Assembly (NCBI GenBank): GCA_012845835.1
Contig: JABAKD010000007.1
Coordinates: forward strand, 13,884,842-13,948,841
Origin: Undaria pinnatifida
Lineage: Eukaryota; Sar; Phaeophyceae; Laminariales; Alariaceae
Direction of reading: 5' to 3'
DNA: 64,000 bases
Made by a program: the position numbers and the translations under genes. The notes beneath the pieces are model-generated. The model was not told where the DNA came from. It searched no databases and worked only from the letters and a program-made list of their open reading frames with translations. Positions 43,850 to 54,491 of this stretch are shown one piece after another. Each line of letters opens with the position of its first letter. Within the stretch, counting starts at the first letter, position 1.

Positions 43850-44220
43850 GTTTTCTGCCGACGATACCCACATCGCCTCCCCCAGGGAGTACAATAAACG
43901 GCATAGTAAACCGGATTGGTCCCCATGAAGTTTCGATCGTTAAGTGGATCGGACACGATTGCGTCTGAATATCACACTCCTGGCCCAACGACGTCACGAC
44001 ACGTGCATGTCCAACAAGCGCCTGCTTTAACCGGGTTTGGGTCATCTCCGGCCGTCCCTGCAGGCCCTCTACCAGCTCCTCCGATATATCTGTAACGTCT
44101 GGACCAGAATCCATCCGCACCTTAACCTCAGCAGCCGCGAAATCACCGGGAACCGCGAGACGCTCTGCGACAAGCTGCGTCAGGGCCTCCAAGTGCGGTT
44201 CGGTCTCCACCGTATCCACG
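43850..44220 (-). pseudogene. Aspartic protease region of the gypsy element
   Basis: VRMDSGPDVTDIS carries the DSG-type active-site triplet, and GGGDVGIVGRK fits the second conserved block. Part of the fossil element. Confidence 0.7.
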
Positions 44221-44429
44221 CTCGTATCACCACTTCCACCCGGCTGTTAGACCAAGACACGCGCGTATAAAATGGTGCTAGTATCACCACATGACCGCTG
44301 CGACGCGGGTGCCGGCAGCTGCACCGCAACGGAGTGAAGAACTGGCGCTGCATTCTGTGGCCCAGCGCTCTGAGACACCTGGTGCTGCACCGTTTTGGTG
44401 GGCCCATAATGCACTGGCGCCATCCTTTA

Positions 44430-45830
44430 CCGCGGCACGCGAATGTACACGAATTCGTTGTCTTTCCGCTTAGATGGTTTAGGCGCAGCAGGTTCGCTCT
44501 CCGTAACCACCGCCGTTTGGGCGGTCTTGTAAGCACTAGCTCGAGGGGTGGCAGTCACAGGGGCCACGCAGGTTGTCTTGCTCCAGGTATGCTGAACGAG
44601 ACCGCTTGGCGACTGCTGCTGCTGTCCAGGGATCTGGCCGTGGGTCTGGCCATGGACGCCTTTCCCCGCCTTGCCCTGCAAGCTTTGGGGGCAGTCCCAC
44701 TGCTTGTGTCCCTCTCTGCCGCATACGAAACACTCGTTGTTGTCGTACCGACGACTCCGCTCTGCTTTCACACCAGCGGCCTTGGCATTGTCGCGTGAGT
44801 CGTGCTCGTCAACAGCACGTCCCTGCGGCTTGGTCCCCGCAGCAGCCATCGACCTAGACTCACGCCGTTATGCTGTTTGCCGACGTTCAGCATGACTGGC
44901 CTCAAGTACGACTTGATGCCGTCGCTGCTTGGCAATTATGCTGAACAACGCGTCAGGGTCATGTGTTACGAGATCGAAACGCTTCGAGTTTTGCACCTGG
45001 CGGCGGACCCCGAGTGGCTCGATTCCCGCCGCTATTGCTTTGACCAGCACCTTGCCATGGTTGACTGTGTACTCCCGACCGTCAGGCCTCACCACCTTCC
45101 GAGCCCGCTGTCAGCAAGTTATTTCCGCAGGGCACGTTTTTGCAAGAACACACTGCTATCTACCGGTACGCTCGCGTCCATTCTCAGCACACGGAATATC
45201 TGACGGCAAAAACACTCGTCACTCGTCTGCTGCATATCATCGCCAGCAAACCGTTTGAGCCCTTGCAATAGCTCCCCCTCGGAGATGTCGACCCGTAGCT
45301 TGACATCGTAGAACTCATCAGCCACCACCATTAGGACCGACGAATCTACCAGCTCTCGGCTCCTCGCGAGTACCCGATCTTCTCCATCTTGATTTGTGAT
45401 GTGCATCTGCTTCTCATACTCCGAGTAGGCAACAAAAAATTCACGCATGTCTTCGAAGGTAACAACATCACCACCAAACCTAGGCGGTCTATCTCCCCCG
45501 ATCGTCACCTTGATTTCCGGCTTCAGCCGGCCGCCGGCTCGGCCTTCACCTCTCGGGTTGCCCCAGCTTGCAAAATGGACTCTGTCACTGCCCAGCGCAC
45601 GTGCTCCTCTTGCTGCTGTAGGGTCTTCCATTCCATTCAGCTGGTGTCCCACACCAGCACGCAAAACAGTGCTTTCCGGCCTCCGAAGAGAAAATTGGTC
45701 ACGTTTTGGGCAGTACGCAGAATACACCCAGTTCAATTGAATTGTACCGACCCGCACGACCGCGGGCTCGGTGGTATCAGCTCCGAGGACTTCCCCTCGT
45801 AGGCTCGGAGTGCGTTTGTCCACAACGCAA
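44430..45830 (-). pseudogene. Gag-like region with CCHC zinc knuckle
   Basis: CFVCGREGHKQWDC at about 44700-44740 is a CX2CX4HX4C zinc knuckle, the nucleic-acid-binding motif of Gag. Upstream, PPRFGGDVVTFEDMREFF lies in the capsid-like part. Part of the fossil element. Confidence 0.8.
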
Positions 45831-45998
45831 TAGTTCGTTCGTTATCACACGGGGAAGTGACATGGCATCGGCCATAGACCCCCGTTTGTATCTCAAGATC
45901 TCAAGAGCTCACAAGAAACGCCAATAATGATAAATGAACTCCCTAAGAAAATGTATCCAATCATTGTACGGCAAAATGCCCAATGATACGACCACAGT
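45743..45998 (-). repeat. 5' LTR of the gypsy element
   Basis: It aligns with the 3' LTR from TGTACCGACCCGCA to ACGACCACAG, with scattered differences. No obvious primer-binding site was recognised just inside it. Confidence 0.85.
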
Positions 45999-46339
45999 GG
46001 TCCAGTAGGGTATCCAAACCTATGACGATCGCGAATGACGCATTCTTCAAAGTCGATAGTTTCCCGCCCCTTCAAATACTTCCCTGGTCTCCGGGGAACG
46101 CCAGTACATTAGGACGGGCCTCTGCCACACGCCGGTTAAAGTGTATTCTGGGTAGATCTAACACATTCCGTTAGGCGCATCAAAACCAAGGCGATCCCGG
46201 AAAATACTTTCTTGATATTCTATACTATAGTCTAGCTTTGTTGCATTGATTTTTGTGACCTTGGGCAACATGGTGAACGCTAGAATGCTAGTGAGTAATG
46301 ATGTTACACTGAGTCATTCCTCGACAGTGGTGTAGCGGA

Positions 46340-46440
46340 CGTTTCTGAGCTCTTCACACGAGGAGCTCATTATCTCAGGCGAAGCATGAGTTCGAAGGCA
46401 TTCAATCGCTCAATCCGACCAACACCTACGTGGGCTAGGC
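46340..46440 (-). mobile_element. M1 fragment
   Basis: GAGCTCTTCACACGAGGAGC, then ATGAGTTCGAAGGCATTC and AACACCTACGTGGGCT. This is the M1 interior and one end in inverse orientation, diverged. Confidence 0.55.
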
Positions 46441-46569
46441 CTACAACAGTTATACTGGTACTCGCAAAATGCTCGGTCAGCCAGTGAGTCAGTCAGCGAT
46501 AATAGTGAGTCAGTGTAACAGCTGCTTCGTCAGTGGAGGAGCTGGACCGTAACATCAACACCTGAAAAA

Positions 46570-46850
46570 TACCTTTTAAATAAACGTTAACATTGACATT
46601 AACATTGACATTAACGTTAACATTAACGTTAACATTCACACTAATATTAACATATCGACATTAACATTAACATTAACATTAACATTAACATTAACATTAA
46701 CATTAACATTAACATTAACATTAACATTAACATTATCATCAACATTAACATTAACATTAACGTTAACATTCACACTAACATTAACATTAACATTTTAACA
46801 TTAACATTTATACTAACATTAACATTAACACAAACATTAACATTTGCCGA
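46570..46850. repeat. (AACATT)n microsatellite
   Basis: Nearly pure AACATT hexamers with AACGTT and CACT variants over about 280 bases. It is not a known telomere unit. Confidence 0.95.
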
Positions 46851-46945
46851 AACACCATATGGCCGAACAACTGCAAGCCCTACCGCACTACACCGCACTA
46901 TAGAGAGGTGAAGGATCCATTGGCAATAACGCGAGCGCATTGTGT

Positions 46946-47065
46946 GAGACTCATCTCACGCTAGAAATGCAGAAGATTCTGAGAAGTTTATCGGCTCCTA
47001 ACATGAGGAGCTCAGTATCTTACCCGAAACATGACTTCGAAAACCTTCGTGCGCGCAACCCACCC
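46946..47065 (-). mobile_element. M1 copy, diverged
   Basis: GAGACTCATCTCACGCTAG (TIR-like) is followed by GGCTCCTAACATGAGGAGCT, TTACCCGAAACATGACTTCG and CGCGCAACCCACC. The far TIR was not identified. Confidence 0.6.
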
Positions 47066-47289
47066 TCAACGTTTCTGTGCGCCAGTCTGAATATTAATGA
47101 GGTCGTAAATTTATAACAAATCGGTAAATGTATGTATATAGTCTATAGAGTAATCGATAGTTTCACTGACTTGCAGGTGAGGAGCTCAACCGCACTGTAG
47201 AGGTCAGAAAGCCGGAAGGTCAGGAACATGGCTTAACCCAACAACTGCAACCGCTACCTACCTACCGCACTATACCACTATATAGCACC

Positions 47290-47488
47290 ATATAGCACTA
47301 GACTATATAGCACTAGACTATATAGCACTAGACTATATAGCACTAGACTATATAGCACTAGACTATATAGCACTAGACTATATAGCACTAGACTATATAG
47401 CACTAGACTATATAGCACTAGACTATATAGCACTAGACTATATAGCACTAGATTGCATAGCACTAGACTATATAGCACTAGACTATAT
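47290..47488. repeat. 15-bp tandem repeat ACTATATAGCACTAG
   Basis: About thirteen nearly identical units. The minus frame repeats LVLYS endlessly because the 15-bp unit keeps frame; I do not call this a gene. There are no spacers, so it is not a CRISPR array. Confidence 0.97.
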
Positions 47489-47519
47489 AGATATAATATG
47501 GAGGCATGACTCTAGTCAT

Positions 47520-48160
47520 GTGACATTTGATAGTCAGTCATCGAAGAATAGGGTGAACACAACCGAGGTCTTCCAAGCATCGGCGATCTCGAATGGTAGT
47601 TTCATGATATGTAATGCTTTTCCGTGAGTGAGGTACTGTGTCCTTGCCTTCGGTTTCACGATTAGCGTGAGAGAATCAGGATCACACAAAAATGACGATT
47701 GTTTAGCAGAAGCACCCCACGATAGGGTCGCATTATTTTTATAAACATTTCGGACCAAACGCTGGGACCGGTGGAGCGCCGCAAGTGTGGAAATATCGGT
47801 TAGCATGATACGCGTACCAGCGATATAGTTTTGGGACTATCGCTCGCACATAAATAGCGTCGGCATCATCTTCACAACAATACCTTCACATCATCTTCAC
47901 ATATCTTCATTCACATCATCTTCACATAATCTCTACATCATGTTCACGTCGTGTTCACATCTTGCCTCAACCTAGCTACCGCTATCCGAGCACGGGTCTG
48001 ACCCTCGCGCCCACTGACACACTTTCATAAAATATTTCAAGAGGACACGCTGATAGCCGCCCTTGTTTTACCCACACAACATAATATATGCCCATGTCGT
48101 CGTCACGTGATATTTTCCACCAGGTAGATTGTACTGCGTTTTGATGGCCTTTAACTGACC
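47520..48160. other. No supported gene
   Basis: A minus frame at 47534-47806 (90 codons) and a CATCTTCACA-type run near 47870-47960 are present. No family recognised. Confidence 0.35.
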
Positions 48161-48164
48161 CCAA

Positions 48165-48275
48165 AAAACCCACGGCAGGGGGGGAAATTTTTGTGGGGAC
48201 TTTTGTGGGAACTTTTGTGGGGACTTTTAGGGGGACATTTGGGGTGATTTTTGGGAGTCACTCGCGCCAGTAATC
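48165..48275. repeat. TTTTGTGGGGAC tandem repeat ending at an M2 core
   Basis: Four or five units of ACTTTTGTGGGG, then GAGTCACTCGCGCCAGTAAT, an imperfect M2 palindrome at about 48254. Confidence 0.75.
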
Positions 48276-48336
48276 CCCTGTTTCTCTGCAGTCTTGGGCA
48301 TTTGTGCCTTTTTAACCCCTTTTTGATCTGGCCATA

Positions 48337-48535
48337 GAGTCATCCCACGATAGAGGTTGCAGTTTTTGCGGTAAAAAGTCCCTGGTCGAGTACATTTTTG
48401 TTTAGGACTAAGGCATAGAAGCTTGGTCGGGTTGTGCAACGGAATGCCTTCGAAGTCATTTTTCGGGTGAGATATTGAGTTCCTCATGTTAGGAGCTCAA
48501 GAACGTTCGGCTGCAACCCTATCGTGGGATGGCTC
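48337..48535. mobile_element. M1 miniature element, intact 199-bp copy
   Basis: The left end GAGTCATCCCACGATAGAGG and the inverted right end GAGCCATCCCACGATAGGGT form near-perfect TIRs. CATA is duplicated directly outside (48333-48336 and 48536-48539). The interior has AGGCATAGAAGCTTGGTCGG, TGAAGTCATT-like sequence (TTCGAAGTCATTTTTCGGGT) and a palindromic GAGTTCCTCATGTTAGGAGC. The element is non-coding. Confidence 0.85.
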
Positions 48536-48639
48536 CATATCAATCCGCAATCGATTGGTTAGCTACTCCGCGGCAGAAATATCGCCTAGAGTTTCTTGTC
48601 TCTGAGGTAAGGAGTCCCTCGAGTACGAGTATGATGGTA

Positions 48640-49015
48640 TGATAGTATGATAGTACCATAGTGTGATAGTTTGACAGGATGATAAGTTGATAAGATGACA
48701 GTATGATAGTATGATAGTAGGATAGTATGATAGTATGATAGTATGATAGTATGATAGTATGATAGTACGATATTATGACAGTATTCTATAGTGTGATAGT
48801 ATGATAACATTATAGGACCATAGTATGATAATACGATAGTGTGATGTGATGTGATGTGGTGCGATATGAAGTGATATGGTGTGATATGGTGTGATATGAT
48901 GTGATAAGATGTGATATGACGTGATATAATGCGATATGATGTAACATGATATGATGTGATATGATGTGATATGATGTGAGATGTTATATAAAATGATATT
49001 ATGTGATATGATGAA
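48640..49015. repeat. GATAGTAT and GATGTGATAT microsatellites
   Basis: GATAGTAT octamers fill 48640-48835, then GATGTGATAT units run to 49015. Two different units sit side by side. Confidence 0.95.
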
Positions 49016-49072
49016 AATGGGGCTATGACATTAAAATACCGTAGCCTTGGTCACTGAGTTATCGAAGATGTT

Positions 49073-49384
49073 TTGATTACCTTGTGCGAAACAACGTCTC
49101 TGTGTGTTGTCCCATCAAACACGAAATATCTCAACCTTTCTGCACCATATGCATGGGTTGCTGAACTTGTCCAAGGCAACCCGGTTGCTTTGGTTTACGT
49201 ATACAATACGCGAATTTTACTTTTCTCGTCGCCGCATACTTATGCGTGGGACATTGTTGCATCGAATGGTGGAAGTCAACTGAGTGGCCATGGCCCCAAA
49301 CAACCGTGTACTTGTTTCACCCATAACATACAACACACCACATCCTTGCCGCCCCGTTCACAAACGGATCAAATTTCCGGATAA
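49073..49384 (+). CDS. Doubtful 103-codon frame
   Basis: It reads YAWVAELVQGNPVALVYVYN and similar, which is protein-like, but no splice sites, start context or family support it. Confidence 0.2.
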   Translation: MITLCETTSLCVVPSNTKYLNLSAPYAWVAELVQGNPVALVYVYNTRILLFSSPHTYAWDIVASNGGSQLSGHGPKQPCTCFTHNIQHTTSLPPRSQTDQISG

Positions 49385-49706
49385 CGACCGGGATATATAG
49401 TATAGGCCGTTCGTTGTTACTGGCCCAAAGGTAGTTGTCCAATGATGTTTGTCCGACTACTATTAGTATGTACCCAAGACAGTCTGGCCCCACCGCGCAA
49501 CTCTTCCGACCCCTCCTTCTCTTACATTACACATACACGTCTGTGTTTCGTATTATTTGCAACCCCGTGACGTAATCTCGTCGTTTCAAATCCATCTGGA
49601 CGCCAAAAGAGCGTCCTTCTTTCGCCGGTAACAATATATGACTAGCATCACCATTTCACCTGCGTCATACCGCATATTGAATTCGCTCGTCGCTTAAGTT
49701 TGTTAG

Positions 49707-49837
49707 GCTTCTGGAACTCGGACTGGTGCTGAGGTGGGAAAAGTTCCCGGGCTTTCGCGAGGCCTTTGACCCGGCCGACATCAACTGGGGCCAAGATCCT
49801 GCTCCGTTCGTGCAACGTATTGCCGACATCAAACAAG
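49707..49837 (+). CDS. Candidate host exon, unknown protein
   Basis: An open segment between TTTGTTAG (acceptor) and CAAG|GTGTGT (donor) encodes LLELGLVLRWEKFPGFREAF and then DPADINWGQDPAPFVQRIAD. The third codon positions are rich in G and C, as in the exon at 53472 but unlike the surroundings. No family recognised. It may belong to the same gene as the segments at 51.0 and 53.5 kb, all on the plus strand, but I cannot join them. Confidence 0.5.
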
Positions 49838-50884
49838 GTGTGTGTCTTGTTCGTCTGTGGACTTTTTACTATCCACAGGGGTTCCTGCCGACCCCACCAT
49901 CAAAAGCAGGTGTGTTTTATGCGAGTGATGTCAGATGAAACAGCCTCGTCTATTTATGAGAACCACGGAGGCCAGTGTCCATGAAAGTACTCTAATTATA
50001 TCCCGACCTCTAGCTCTAGGGCTAGCCCGGAGAAAATCACCCGGGGCCTCGATCCTGTTCTGTTCTAATTTGTGTTATTTAGAGTGTTCTCAATAGGGCT
50101 TTAGACCGCCGACACCACAGTACGACGGTCGGTGACGTGTGCACATGTTTTCGTACATGACCCAATGTCATGGTGCGAAATACTGATGACGCGTGGTCGT
50201 GGCTGTGGCGTAATACCATCCCAGCTCGTCGTGCGAAGGAGCTTGTCGTGCTTGTCTGTAGCCGAATGCGAACACACCTTATGGGAAATAAGCGTGCGCC
50301 TAGATTTTGCTCGGTTTGTGTAATCGGTTTGTGTAGGCAAGTTACAAACACCCTAATTTAGCCGATATCCCACCATCTCATTGTGAGATCTGAAGATCAA
50401 AACAGTGCTGAAGATTCGAAGTAAACATTCGCCCACGGTCATGGAACTGTTTGGTTTTCACTCTTCATGAATTGGCTTTTGTTGCGGACCCGAGCAAGAG
50501 GGAGAAACAAGACGCGCGCAACAGTCCCGTTACTGACGTCGTCTTATCTGAATGCACAAACGAAAATGATCCTACAGGTCGTTGTTCTTCGTCGTTGGTC
50601 TGTGTTCGCCGTGGATTTCAGGTTAAATTGGGAGTACCTCAAATCACCGTACATACCTTGTTCACAGTTTTTTAATTGTACACACATATTATATATTTGC
50701 GTTGGGTTTCCAGAGTGTATGGGATATCATAAGGGGGGGGCTATGGAAATGATCACTTTTACGGTCGTTGTCGTTCCCGTTAAATTTTACCGACACAACC
50801 CGTTTTTACCCCAACAACTTGATTCTTCTCCCGAATCGACTTTTGGTTGCCGAATCAGATACCAACCAAAAACAACGGTTTCCA

Positions 50885-51110
50885 GGCATTGGAGTTCATG
50901 AACCAATCCATGTTGACATCCGCCAGCCAGATCCAGCTGGTACGCCACGCATCCTTAAACTTATCCAGTCAAAAAGTACTAATCGGTACCCCAACACGTG
51001 TTATGATCAAATATTTTCAGAATCAGTTGGATGGATCGTGCAGGTATCGAGAACCCCAACCAATTAGACGCCATGGAATTTGGTGGAGCTCTACTTCTTA
51101 ATGCTGGCCG
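50885..51110 (+). CDS. Exon-like segments, one related to 53472
   Basis: After TTTCCAG a frame reads ALEFMNQSMLTSASQIQLVR. After GATCGTGCAG (51043) a different frame reads GIENPNQLDAMEF, which aligns with GINNPNGLHPFEF at 53472 in both protein and DNA, including the acceptor. The later sequence diverges. This looks like a diverged or decaying paralogue of the 53.5-kb exon. Confidence 0.4.
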
Positions 51111-51461
51111 ATTCCCAACCCTTGTGCTACCCTCGGAATCATTTGGTCCAAGCACTCCTCCTTATCATTGCACGTGTCCGAAGCCAGGACGCCTCCAACC
51201 TGTTCGCCTGTTAGTGGACTTTTCGACGACCCCAACTGTTTTCACGCAATGTAATTTGACGTCACACCATGGGGTCCTCTCACACTGCCGGACCGGGCCC
51301 CTCGCCTCACAACGTTTTCGTCTGAAAGCGTACGCCCTGGAAATCCTCCGATTGACGCAGAGTCTGGTGAAAAAATGCACACTGGCCCGTGCTAACTGTA
51401 CAGGTTCTACTGTGTCGTTTGTATTGGAGTTTGTATTGGAGTTTGTAGTGTATTGGATGAT

Positions 51462-51548
51462 GATTCATCCAAGGTAGGGGTGCAGCATATTCTAAGAAGA
51501 GCTGCTGAGCTCCTAACATGAGAACCTCAATGTCAGCATCATCATCAC

Positions 51549-51586
<38 letters not shown>

Positions 51587-51735
51587 CCATCATCGTCACC
51601 ACCATCATCATCAACATCATCATAATTATCATCATTATCATCATCATCATCATTATCAATGTTGTCATCATCACCCATAAAATGGCTTCGAAGGCAGTTG
51701 TTCGAGCAACCCGGCCCAGCGTCTATAAATTAGTC
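51462..51735. mobile_element. M1 copy expanded by a CATCAT microsatellite
   Basis: GATTCATCCAAGGTAGGGG (TIR), GAGCTCCTAACATGAGAACC and CCTCAATGTCAG run into (ATC)n for about 125 bases. M1 then resumes with CACCCATAAAATGGCTTCGA, AGGCAGTTGTTCGAGCAACC and TAAATTAGTCCC. The same M1 positions at 61.4 kb are contiguous. The right TIR is unclear. Confidence 0.65.
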
Positions 51736-51739
51736 CCAA

Positions 51740-53460
51740 AGATGAATATAATGGTAAATGGTTTAGACTCATAAAAATGACTAACCGTTAGTTCTCAGTT
51801 GAAGAGATGAGCCGTAACATCATCACATCACCACCTAATAGGTTTGGCCCTGAACATTCAAACCCTACCGCGGAAAGAGTTTTACAAAGTTGACTAAACT
51901 AACAACTCAATCCGATATTCAAAGCCATGGACAATAGAGCCAAGGTATACCAGCGATCTATCGTAAAACAAGAAGGACCTTCCCCGGCGATTACGCGATA
52001 ACTAACCCCAGCATTTACAAATTGAAACGGCGACAAAAAGCATGCCACAAAGCATGCCTCAGAGCATGCCATAAAATACCAACGCTACGGTATTGCATTA
52101 ATATTGATAGTTAATGGTATCCTACCGTCTTCTTCACACCTGGCGTTTAACCTCTCGCGCGAGTGACTCCGTACCTAAGCGGCGAAAATAGTTTAGGTGG
52201 TTTGCTTGGCGCAGCGTAGCTATGATCGTACCCATTCCGTTCAGGTTCCACATCGAAAAAAGAAAACAACAGATGATACACGAAAGGTCAACACTGCTAA
52301 GGAACAGAGCGGTTACTCGCGCGAGTAACCCCGAGCCACAAATATAAGAGGCCCCATGAAAACCTAGCCCCTAGCGTAGTCCAGTTCATTCATGATAGCG
52401 TTTTCGCAGAAACCATCGACGACGTACGCTGCAGCTAATGAGATGTTCAGGACTCAATTGAAAGCTTCCGGTTTTTGAAGGCTTATAGGCCGAAACGATT
52501 TGAAACTGGATTAGCTGCTGGTGCGGATAACAAACAACCCGCTCGGCGAGCTATCTCCGCCCATTAGGCGTCCCGCCACGACAACGACTACAGTACTCCA
52601 GGTACACATGCCACAAATACTAGGTCACAGGTGCACCATCTTTTTTATGGAGGCTACTTCATCTATTTTCGGATCTCTACGCCTCGCCATGTTGTTATAT
52701 TTTTTGCCAAAATTGAAGGTGTGACATGACTGAAACAAACCATGGCTCGGCCATAGAAACACATACATTCGTGAAACAAAAATGACACGTTCGATAACTC
52801 TACGGCCATGGACCCGCGCCATTTAGAAAATAAGAGTACCCAGAATGGGCTACCTTTGTCGTAGTCCAACCTCAAAGAATACGCCGTGCACCTCCATCGA
52901 CGCATTCATCGTAAAGCATCGTGGAGGCGCGCCCGCGCTTCCATGATACTCTACGCCCCGCAGATTGACTGAGCTACACGCGTCCAATCAATTTGTCGTG
53001 TTGCTTCGCGATCGAAGTCAACAGTTCTGTTGGGTGCGAATTGAGAGGCTTGATCGGTCTGGAATAGGGTTGCGATAGAAGCAGCACGTCCATGCTGAAG
53101 CGATAAAAAAAAGCCTGCTTAACGCATTGAACACCTGTACATTCGGAAATACATTCATTTTTGTTTGGTTCTGTATTTATTTCTCTATTCGCGCTTGAGC
53201 TTACTCATGGGATGTCCCTTGAGGATGATGAGCGCTGCTCATGTCAGTAGATCACGCAACAATTGTTCGAGGTGATAGTCTAGTCTAAATGTTTTTCTGT
53301 CGATTAATTTTGTAAAGTGAACACAGTCCGAAATATATCGGTGTGAACCTTTTCCACGGGTGTGGTTGATTGTGTCAAGGTGCACCTCCAACTTTGAATG
53401 CGCGCCACAAGATAGCACTAAGAAATATGCAGTCGAAAGATATAATTTCAATATATTTAT
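51740..53460. other. No supported gene; two M2 cores
   Basis: M2 cores stand at about 52152 (CTCTCGCGCGAGTGACTCCG) and 52312 (GGTTACTCGCGCGAGTAACC, a perfect 20-bp palindrome). The first is followed by the M2 downstream sequence TGGTTTGCTTGGCGCAGCG. GGGCTACCTTTGTCGTAG at about 52848 resembles an M3 end. Other frames are unsupported. Confidence 0.5.
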
Positions 53461-53471
53461 TGTTTGTGCAG

Positions 53472-53727
53472 GAATCAACAACCCCAACGGCCTCCACCCT
53501 TTCGAATTCTGGGACTACTCCATGGTGCTATCCGACCCCCAAATCGAGCTTCTGGCCAAGACCCTCGGGGTAAGTGCCCCGAGCAATGAAGCGTTGGCTA
53601 CAGACTTCCAGAAAACTTTTCCCAGAGCGTTTGGAGATCTCATGACCAACTCCCTGGGGGAGCCGCTTGCCATGTACGAGGCGCTGGAGACACGTCCGTG
53701 TGCGTGGAACATGTTCTTGAGGCGCAG
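53472..53727 (+). CDS. Best host-exon candidate, unknown protein
   Basis: An 85-residue open segment begins after TTTGTGCAG and ends at CGCAG|GTAAGTCC, a consensus-quality donor. It reads GINNPNGLHPFEFWDYSMVL, continues with SDPQIELLAKTLGV and ends near CAWNMFLRR. Codon choice is strongly biased to G/C at third positions. An alternative inner donor GGG|GTAAGTGCC lies at about 53569, but the frame stays open and protein-like beyond it. The beginning is related to the segment at 51044. No domain was recognised. Most likely an internal exon of a plus-strand gene. Confidence 0.6.
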
Positions 53728-54230
53728 GTAAGTCCGCGAGCCGCAAGAACAGCAACGATTCGTTATTGTTGGGCGTAAAAAGTGTGATGTGTGATATGAC
53801 ATTCATCTGTACGTAGCACGTAGCTGAGTCATATGTCTCATGGTTTTATGGTGAGTGCAATTTTGGTCGGCACGGTATATGCATCTACCTGGTACGACTT
53901 AGCGAAGCTGTCCAACACCCGGCGCATTGAGAGACTAAACAATAGACACGTTGAGAGAGGAGGATCCCAACGTCGGCGGAATGAATCGTCCTGTATTGAC
54001 GGAGTGGAGTTTAGATCAACCCAACATGCTTAGAAGTGTCATTGTTCAAAGAGAAGGTATTTGCTTCGTAATCACGCAACGTGATTGCGCGTTTGATTGG
54101 ATTCTGGTGTTCATCTAAACATCCGATTTCGCATGGGGTATAGAGGTCATCATGTCTGGGGCCTTAGTAACTTCAAGCCAACCCCTTACTTACTATGGGG
54201 ATGTTTTGCATTTAAGGTAGCAGGACCCTC

Positions 54231-54458
54231 ATGCCATATAATTCGTTCCCGTCGCCGTGTGCGGGTTGCGACGACAGCCCGACATTCGTGGCTAGTCCGA
54301 AGGAACACAGACCTTGGGGCACGGCCATGGGCGACACCGGGCTGCATAGGCACCCCACGAAGTGCTCCGCTCGGCATAATCACACAACTGGACGAGAAAC
54401 CGCGACTGTTCACGATCGACAGCTTCGCCCCAACGTGATTGAAGTTACAGAGTATTGA
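54231..54458 (+). CDS. Unknown coding-like segment, copy 1 of a duplication
   Basis: It encodes SPTFVASPKEHRPWGTAMGD, GLHRHPTKC and GRETATVHD before a stop. It aligns in the same frame with the downstream copy at about 54600-54830, which argues that the frame was real when the duplication occurred. No family recognised. Confidence 0.45.
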   Translation: MPYNSFPSPCAGCDDSPTFVASPKEHRPWGTAMGDTGLHRHPTKCSARHNHTTGRETATVHDRQLRPNVIEVTEY

Positions 54459-54491
54459 TGTCCTATAACATCCTACATTATTAATCGTCGC

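Larger units (their letters stand above)
39561..45998 (-). mobile_element. Ty3/gypsy chromovirus-type LTR retrotransposon, fossil
   Basis: About 6.4 kb, minus strand. LTRs lie at 39561-39824 and 45743-45998. Between them, in transcription order, are a Gag-like region, zinc knuckle, aspartic protease, reverse transcriptase, RNase H, integrase and a chromodomain-like C terminus. That order (integrase after RNase H) defines Ty3/gypsy, and the chromodomain points to the chromovirus branch. The coding region is broken in several places (roughly half a dozen or more), so it is a relic. The two LTRs look about nine-tenths identical by eye, implying a moderately old insertion. I could not identify a matching TSD. 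The oomycete or brown-alga-like character is an impression. Confidence 0.9.

Noticed and set aside
39556-46003. Target-site duplication of the LTR element
   Set aside because: The five bases outside the two LTRs do not match, so none is claimed.
47290-47488. CRISPR array
   Set aside because: The 15-bp units are contiguous with no spacers, and the genome is evidently eukaryotic.
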